Assembly (NCBI GenBank): GCA_014238625.1
Contig: JABAAS010000027.1
Coordinates: forward strand, 1-9,983
Length of the DNA: 9,983 bases
Reading direction: 5' to 3'
Source of the DNA: Alphaproteobacteria bacterium
GTDB lineage: Bacteria; Pseudomonadota; Alphaproteobacteria; JABAAW01
In this document: positions 6,832-9,983 of the stretch, piece by piece
Position numbering within the stretch: the stretch's first letter is position 1
Layout of the letters: every line of letters begins with the position of its first letter
Program-made: the position numbers and the translations under genes
Notes under the pieces: generated by a model
What the model was told of the DNA's origin: nothing
The model's input: the letters and a program-made list of their open reading frames with translations, nothing else
Databases searched by the model: none

Positions 6832-7932
6832 TTAACTAACAGCTTTCCCTACGGCTCCCTCTATCGATTCGAGTTTATATTGTCTGAGCAATGTAGAAAA
6901 ATCGAATCGTATTTGATCAACGAGTTTTGGACCTTTATAAGCGAGCCCGGTATAGATTTGTACGAGCGAGGCTCCGCTCAGGATTCTTTTCATAGCGTCT
7001 TGAGCGGAAAAGACACCGCCGCAACCTATAAGCTTAACCTTCCCCTCTGTGTGTTTGTAAATATCTTTTAGCATATCGTCTATGGTATTGGAGAGAGGCT
7101 TTCCGCTAAGCCCGCCTTGCTCGTTTCGTTCTGGCGAGCGCAACGAGGGATATCGCTCCAGAGTAGTGTTTCCGATGATGATACCGTCGCACCCACCACT
7201 TTTAGCAAAATCGGCGAAGTTGAAATAATCGGTTTGTATCAGGTCTGGCGAAATTTTTATCAACAAAGGAATGCGCCTTTTACCTGGTTCAGCTTCCCGC
7301 ATAGCTTCGATTAACTTGGCGACTCCATTGACTTTATAGATTTTTTTTCCAATCGAATTAATATTAGGACAAGAAACATTAAGAGTTATGTAATCGACGA
7401 TTGGCTGTAGAGCTTTAAAACAGCTTATCATTTCTTCACGACATAACCCTTCATCGTGGATGGAGTCTGGGTCTGGAGCGATGTTTGCACCTAACACGGT
7501 TCGAATTTTTTGTATTGTGCTGTTAGCAGAGCGCGTAGCTTTGTTGAAATGGTGGCGCAAGCGTCTCTCTACGCTATCCAATCCATCGTTAGGAAGCCCG
7601 AGGCGATTGACGATTGCGAAGTCTTCTTTGAGGCGGAACATGCGCGGTTTTTGCGAGTTCCCGTCTCGTGCTCGTTTAGTTATTGAGCCGATTTCGATAA
7701 ATCCAAACCCCATCTTACTAAGGTTTCCGATCGCTGATGCGTTTTTATCGAAGCCAGCAGCTAACCCGATCGGGTTAGAAAATAATAGCGACCAAATATT
7801 CTGATTAAGGCGGGTAGGGTCTACGACGCGCGTTTGCTTTACAAAACGTGTGCCGAACAAGGCAACATTTCGCGCTTGCTCTGGTGGCAAAAAGCTGATG
7901 ACACGAAAGGCAGTATCGGTAAAAGTTTTCAT
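6832..7932 (-). CDS. pyrD: Dihydroorotate dehydrogenase, class 2 (quinone-linked)
   Basis: FMN enzyme that oxidises dihydroorotate to orotate in pyrimidine synthesis; class 2 members sit on the membrane and reduce quinone. At 366 aa with an N-terminal helical extension (about 1-45: LPPEQARNVALFG), the layout is class 2. Visible motifs are NPIGLAAGFDKNA (53-65), GFGFIEIGSIT (75-85), KPRMFRL, LIKISPDL (224-231, Lys226), GNTTLERY, EQGGLSGKPL (271-280) and the FMN phosphate loop LIGCGGVFSAQDA plus ASLVQIYTGL. The catalytic loop is unusual. It reads NVSCPN (185-190) followed by INSIGKK, where class 2 enzymes have NISSPNTPGLR; Cys188 therefore replaces the catalytic Ser. Other changes are NRLGLPNDG for NRMGFNN and NIAPDPDS for NIGxNKxS. 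The start follows the tRNA-Thr gene by 42 bases, and a weak AAAGAAA precedes the ATG. It may be co-transcribed with the HAD gene. Confidence 0.95.
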   Translation of the reverse strand: MKTFTDTAFRVISFLPPEQARNVALFGTRFVKQTRVVDPTRLNQNIWSLLFSNPIGLAAGFDKNASAIGNLSKMGFGFIEIGSITKRARDGNSQKPRMFRLKEDFAIVNRLGLPNDGLDSVERRLRHHFNKATRSANSTIQKIRTVLGANIAPDPDSIHDEGLCREEMISCFKALQPIVDYITLNVSCPNINSIGKKIYKVNGVAKLIEAMREAEPGKRRIPLLIKISPDLIQTDYFNFADFAKSGGCDGIIIGNTTLERYPSLRSPERNEQGGLSGKPLSNTIDDMLKDIYKHTEGKVKLIGCGGVFSAQDAMKRILSGASLVQIYTGLAYKGPKLVDQIRFDFSTLLRQYKLESIEGAVGKAVS

Positions 7933-7974
7933 GCAGTTTATTTTCTTTAGTATTTATTTTAATTCTTTTATAGA

Positions 7975-8046
7975 TGCCGACACACGGATTCGAACCGCGG
8001 ACCTAGGGTTTACAAAACCCTTGCTCTACCACTGAGCTATGTCGGC
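7975..8046 (-). tRNA. tRNA-Thr (anticodon UGU)
   Basis: A complete 72-nt cloverleaf on the minus strand. The acceptor stem GCCGACA/TGTCGGC is perfectly paired over 7 bp. The D-stem is GCTC/GAGC. The anticodon stem is AGGGT/ACCCT with loop TTTGTAA, giving anticodon TGT (reads ACA, Thr). The variable loop is 5 nt. The T-arm has stem CGCGG/CCGTG with one G:U pair and the TTCGAAT loop. The discriminator base is A (7975), and no CCA is encoded, so CCA must be added enzymatically. The gene sits 75 bases downstream of ruvX and 42 bases upstream of pyrD on the same strand, so it could share their transcripts. No clear terminator follows it. Confidence 0.97.
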
Positions 8047-8099
8047 TCGATACGCGATAAAGCCAGATTCGGCAATTTGATTATTAATCGAGCCGAATC
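8042..8099 (-). repeat. Overlapping inverted repeats in the ruvX-tRNA-Thr spacer
   Basis: Two perfect inverted repeats compete for the same bases. The first is an 8-bp stem (GATTCGGC/GCCGAATC) at 8066-8073 and 8092-8099 with an 18-nt loop that contains a further 4-bp stem. The second is a 10-bp stem (TCGGCTCGAT/ATCGAGCCGA) at 8042-8051 and 8087-8096; its proximal arm includes tRNA bases 1-5. Both need bases 8092-8096, so they cannot form together. No T-run follows on the minus strand, so a classic terminator is unlikely. A role in ruvX mRNA 3'-end formation or pre-tRNA folding is speculation. Confidence 0.5.
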
Positions 8100-8121
8100 C
8101 TACGATATAACAATTCTACCC

Positions 8122-8706
8122 CTACATTATGGGTGTGGATTTTAACGCACACAAACAATTTTGTAATAGCAGAGTAGCGACTGCCGAATCAATCGCTATT
8201 TTTTTCTTGGTTTTACGAGTCATTCGGGCAGACTTTATTGCTTTTCTATCCATCTCCATCCCTATTGCGTTTCCTCTTATGCGTTGAATCAGCGCAGAGG
8301 TAAAACGCTCGTCGAACAGTAGCAATGGTGCTTGTGGATTTTGTGAGGCAATTAGCTTTATAGCGAAGCGTCGTACCTCAAGGCTCATTGCGCTTTCTTT
8401 ACCAGATTGCGATAAAGGCAGTCCTAAAACCCAAGCTTTGCAACTGCGTTCAGCGAAAAGTTTGCGTAGGAAGAGAAGGTCTTCGGCTTGATTTTGACGC
8501 TGTAGAATTGGAAGAGCTACGGCTATATTGCGCTGACTTGTGCTTACAGCGATACCGATCCGCTTTAGACCAAAATCTAGCGCGAGCAAAGCCCCATTAT
8601 TACTTTTTGCGTCATCCTCTTTGTTTGTATGAATAAGAGCGCGAAAGGCATTAGTGTCATCGACAATAATTCTTGTTGCGCTCTGCTTTGCATTTAGAGG
8701 CTGCAT
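8122..8706 (-). CDS. ruvX: YqgF/RuvX family putative pre-16S rRNA nuclease / Holliday junction resolvase
   Basis: RNase H-fold protein of the YqgF family, implicated in 16S rRNA 5'-end maturation and annotated as a putative Holliday junction resolvase. The acidic catalytic residues are visible: D44 in LLALDFGLKRIGIAVS (40-55), E133 in LLLFDERFTS (128-137), and D173 in IAIDSAVATLLLQ (170-182). VLGLPLSQSGKES (93-105) matches the family's VVGLPL..G segment. At 194 aa it is longer than the usual 140-160 aa. The excess is an N-terminal extension of about 38 residues and a slightly longer basic loop (about 150-170, rich in K and R) before the last motif. Part of the extension (DDTNAFRALI) resembles the short leader seen in rickettsial homologues, which supports the ATG at 8706. 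The gene starts 3 bases after the rlmN stop, so the two are very likely co-transcribed. No Shine-Dalgarno site is visible. Confidence 0.92.
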   Translation of the reverse strand: MQPLNAKQSATRIIVDDTNAFRALIHTNKEDDAKSNNGALLALDFGLKRIGIAVSTSQRNIAVALPILQRQNQAEDLLFLRKLFAERSCKAWVLGLPLSQSGKESAMSLEVRRFAIKLIASQNPQAPLLLFDERFTSALIQRIRGNAIGMEMDRKAIKSARMTRKTKKKIAIDSAVATLLLQNCLCALKSTPIM

Positions 8707-8709
8707 AGT

Positions 8710-9936
8710 CTATACGATGCTAGCGTTTGTGCTTTGACTACAGGGTTTATTTTTATAGTTTTTGTTATGCTGATTCTCACGTGTTTCGCTTTTGCGTTTT
8801 TTGCTACTTTCTGTGCGCAATTGCCCGCAAGCGGCGAGAATATCGCTACCGCGAGGTCTTCGCAAAGGCGCGGAGTATCCTGCTTTTTGAATAATTTCGG
8901 CGAACTCTTGCATGCGTTTTGCGGGGGAGCAGCGATAAGGACTATTCGGCCAGGTGTTGAATGGTATCAGATTTATTTTAGCGGGTATTCCGCGTATTAG
9001 CTGTACGAGTTTCCGTGCGTGGCTAAGATGGTCGTTTACCTGATCGAGCATTACGTACTCAAAAGTTATGCGCTCGGAGTTTTTGAGTCTTGGATAATCT
9101 CTGCACGCCTGTAAAAGTTCGGCTAAAGGGTATTTCCGATTTAGTGGAACGATTGCATCGCGTATTTCGTCGGATACCGCGTGTAAGGATATTGCGAGTT
9201 GCACAGCAAGTACTTTCCCTAGGCGTGTGATCATTGGCACAACGCCAGCGGTAGACAGGGTTATTTTTTTGCGCGAGAAGCAAAACCCTTCTGCATCCAT
9301 CAAAATATTTAGCGAAGTAACGACATTTTCGAAGTTGTACAATGGCTCTCCCATTCCCATCATTACGATGTTGGTAATTTTGCGGCCAGGTGAATTTTCT
9401 GGTGAATTTTCTGGCGAATTTTCTAACGACTTGTTTAGCGGTTTATTTGAATTTTGTTGCCAGTCGTTGAGCTCGTCTTTTACGCATGCAACTTGTTCTA
9501 GTATTTCTTGTGCGCTGAGGTTCCGTACGAGTTTTTGTGTTCCTGTATGACAAAAACGACAATTCAGCGTGCAACCGACTTGGCTAGAGAGGCATAGCGT
9601 TCCGCGGTTTTTTTCAGGTATATATACGGTTTCGGCACGCGCTCCATCGGCAAATTGCAGCAACCACTTTTTTGTACCATCGTTTGATTCTTGCCGATCG
9701 ATGATAGAGGGTCTTACCAAAGAAAAATTTTCACTTAGTTCGTTTCGCAGTGCGAGCGGTAAGGATGTCATATTGCCAAAGTTTTTTTCTCCACGCGCGT
9801 ATAGATTTTGAAACAATTGTTTAGCCCTGTAATCAGGTTGTTTCCTAGCCGTAATCGCTTCCAACAGAGCTTCGCGCGAGAAGCCAAACATAGAGGGGTT
9901 CTGTTGCGAGGAATTTTGTTGTAATGGATATGTCAT
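8710..9936 (-). CDS. rlmN: Dual-specificity RNA methyltransferase RlmN (23S rRNA A2503 / tRNA A37 C2-methyltransferase)
   Basis: Radical SAM enzyme that methylates C2 of A2503 in 23S rRNA and A37 in certain tRNAs, affecting translational accuracy. The protein has 408 aa. The cluster-binding C-X3-C-X2-C is C122, C126 and C129 (GCTLNCRFCHTG). C115, seven residues before C122 as in E. coli (C118/C125), and C370 in DILAACGQL correspond to the conserved functional cysteines. Other family motifs are NIVMMGMGEPLYNF (189-202), VQLAISLHA (245-253), YVMLDQVND (294-302) and INLIPFN (321-327). Between the cluster loop and GMGEP is an Asn/Ser/Pro-rich stretch (161-184) partly built from 12-base tandem repeats. 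The tail after about 375 is hydrophilic and Lys/Asn-rich. ATG 9936 overlaps the stop of an upstream frame by ATGA, suggesting translational coupling; ruvX follows after 3 bases. Confidence 0.96.
   Translation of the reverse strand: MTYPLQQNSSQQNPSMFGFSREALLEAITARKQPDYRAKQLFQNLYARGEKNFGNMTSLPLALRNELSENFSLVRPSIIDRQESNDGTKKWLLQFADGARAETVYIPEKNRGTLCLSSQVGCTLNCRFCHTGTQKLVRNLSAQEILEQVACVKDELNDWQQNSNKPLNKSLENSPENSPENSPGRKITNIVMMGMGEPLYNFENVVTSLNILMDAEGFCFSRKKITLSTAGVVPMITRLGKVLAVQLAISLHAVSDEIRDAIVPLNRKYPLAELLQACRDYPRLKNSERITFEYVMLDQVNDHLSHARKLVQLIRGIPAKINLIPFNTWPNSPYRCSPAKRMQEFAEIIQKAGYSAPLRRPRGSDILAACGQLRTESSKKRKSETRENQHNKNYKNKPCSQSTNASIV
9389..9448 (-). repeat. 12-base tandem repeats inside rlmN
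   Basis: Three near-identical 12-base units (plus strand ggtgaattttct, ggtgaattttct, ggcgaattttct; 9389-9424) encode ENSP repeated on the minus strand. Two more degenerate units follow at 9425-9448 (aacgacttgttt, agcggtttattt), encoding NKSL and NKPL. Unit changes would keep the reading frame and alter only loop length. Confidence 0.85.
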
Positions 9937-9983
9937 GATATATCCGATTTCAAGGCGGCAATGAAGGCAGAATTAGGTATATC
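9933..9983 (-). CDS. C-terminal end of an upstream gene, possibly IalB family (partial)
   Basis: An open frame enters from the window edge and ends at TGA 9935-9933, overlapping the rlmN ATG in the ATGA arrangement. Only 16 residues are visible (DIPNSAFIAALKSDIS). They resemble the usual end of invasion-associated locus B proteins (IPxSxxGFxxAL), and I recall ialB-like genes lying next to rlmN in alphaproteobacteria. The segment is too short for a firm call and could be an unrelated gene or chance. Confidence 0.35.
   Translation of the reverse strand, partial: DIPNSAFIAALKSDIS

Noticed and set aside
7850..8035. A 61-codon plus-strand frame running across the tRNA-Thr gene
   Set aside because: It is antisense to the pyrD start and the tRNA; the tRNA cloverleaf explains the sequence fully.
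8042..8057. A sigma70 promoter (TTGCCG, 17 bases, TATCGA) for tRNA-Thr
   Set aside because: The -10 element would abut the tRNA 5' end, placing the transcription start inside the mature tRNA.
1..9983. Mobile elements, CRISPR arrays, phage or defence genes
   Set aside because: No transposase or integrase motifs, no terminal repeats, no spaced direct repeats; nearly all the sequence is covered by housekeeping genes.

Overview
This window is a compact stretch of housekeeping genes from a bacterium of moderately low G+C (roughly 40%, judged by eye). The gene types point to an alphaproteobacterium. The evidence is a ferrochelatase with the C-terminal cysteine pattern of [2Fe-2S] ferrochelatases next to the HemJ-type protoporphyrinogen oxidase, a HAD-IIA hydrolase of the kind I associate with alphaproteobacteria, a RuvX whose core resembles rickettsial YqgF, and a tRNA gene without an encoded CCA. 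The G+C and divergent motifs suggest a reduced or host-associated lineage such as Rickettsiales or Holosporales. That placement is inference, not proof.

Layout. Bases 1-1426 (plus strand) carry the last two steps of heme synthesis: hemH, whose first roughly 25 codons lie outside the window, and hemJ 16 bases downstream. Everything after that is on the minus strand. An MFS transporter (1413-2576) converges on hemJ, and their 3' ends overlap by 14 bases. Upstream of it lies mutL (2650-4740), a mismatch-repair protein of the endonuclease type. Then comes a 337-base gap (4741-5077) with no recognisable gene. Next are a cytochrome b561-family membrane protein (5078-5758), a HAD-IIA hydrolase (5896-6810), class 2 dihydroorotate dehydrogenase pyrD (6832-7932), tRNA-Thr(UGU) (7975-8046), ruvX/yqgF (8122-8706) and rlmN (8710-9936). 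The last bases hold the tail of another minus-strand gene that shares an ATGA overlap with rlmN and may be an IalB-family protein.

Likely transcription units on the minus strand are [upstream gene]-rlmN-ruvX (4-base overlap, then a 3-base gap), tRNA-Thr/pyrD/HAD (42- and 21-base gaps), the b561 gene from its own promoter, and mutL with or without the MFS gene. HemJ and HemH act consecutively (protoporphyrinogen to protoporphyrin to heme). RlmN modifies 23S rRNA and tRNA, RuvX acts on nucleic acids, and PyrD supplies pyrimidines while passing electrons to the quinone pool.

I found no mobile element, CRISPR array, toxin-antitoxin pair, phage gene or obvious new system. The points most worth a second look are modest: a cysteine at the catalytic-base position of PyrD, competing inverted repeats that include the 5' end of the tRNA-Thr gene, the cysteine tail of HemH, and a tandem-repeat loop in RlmN.
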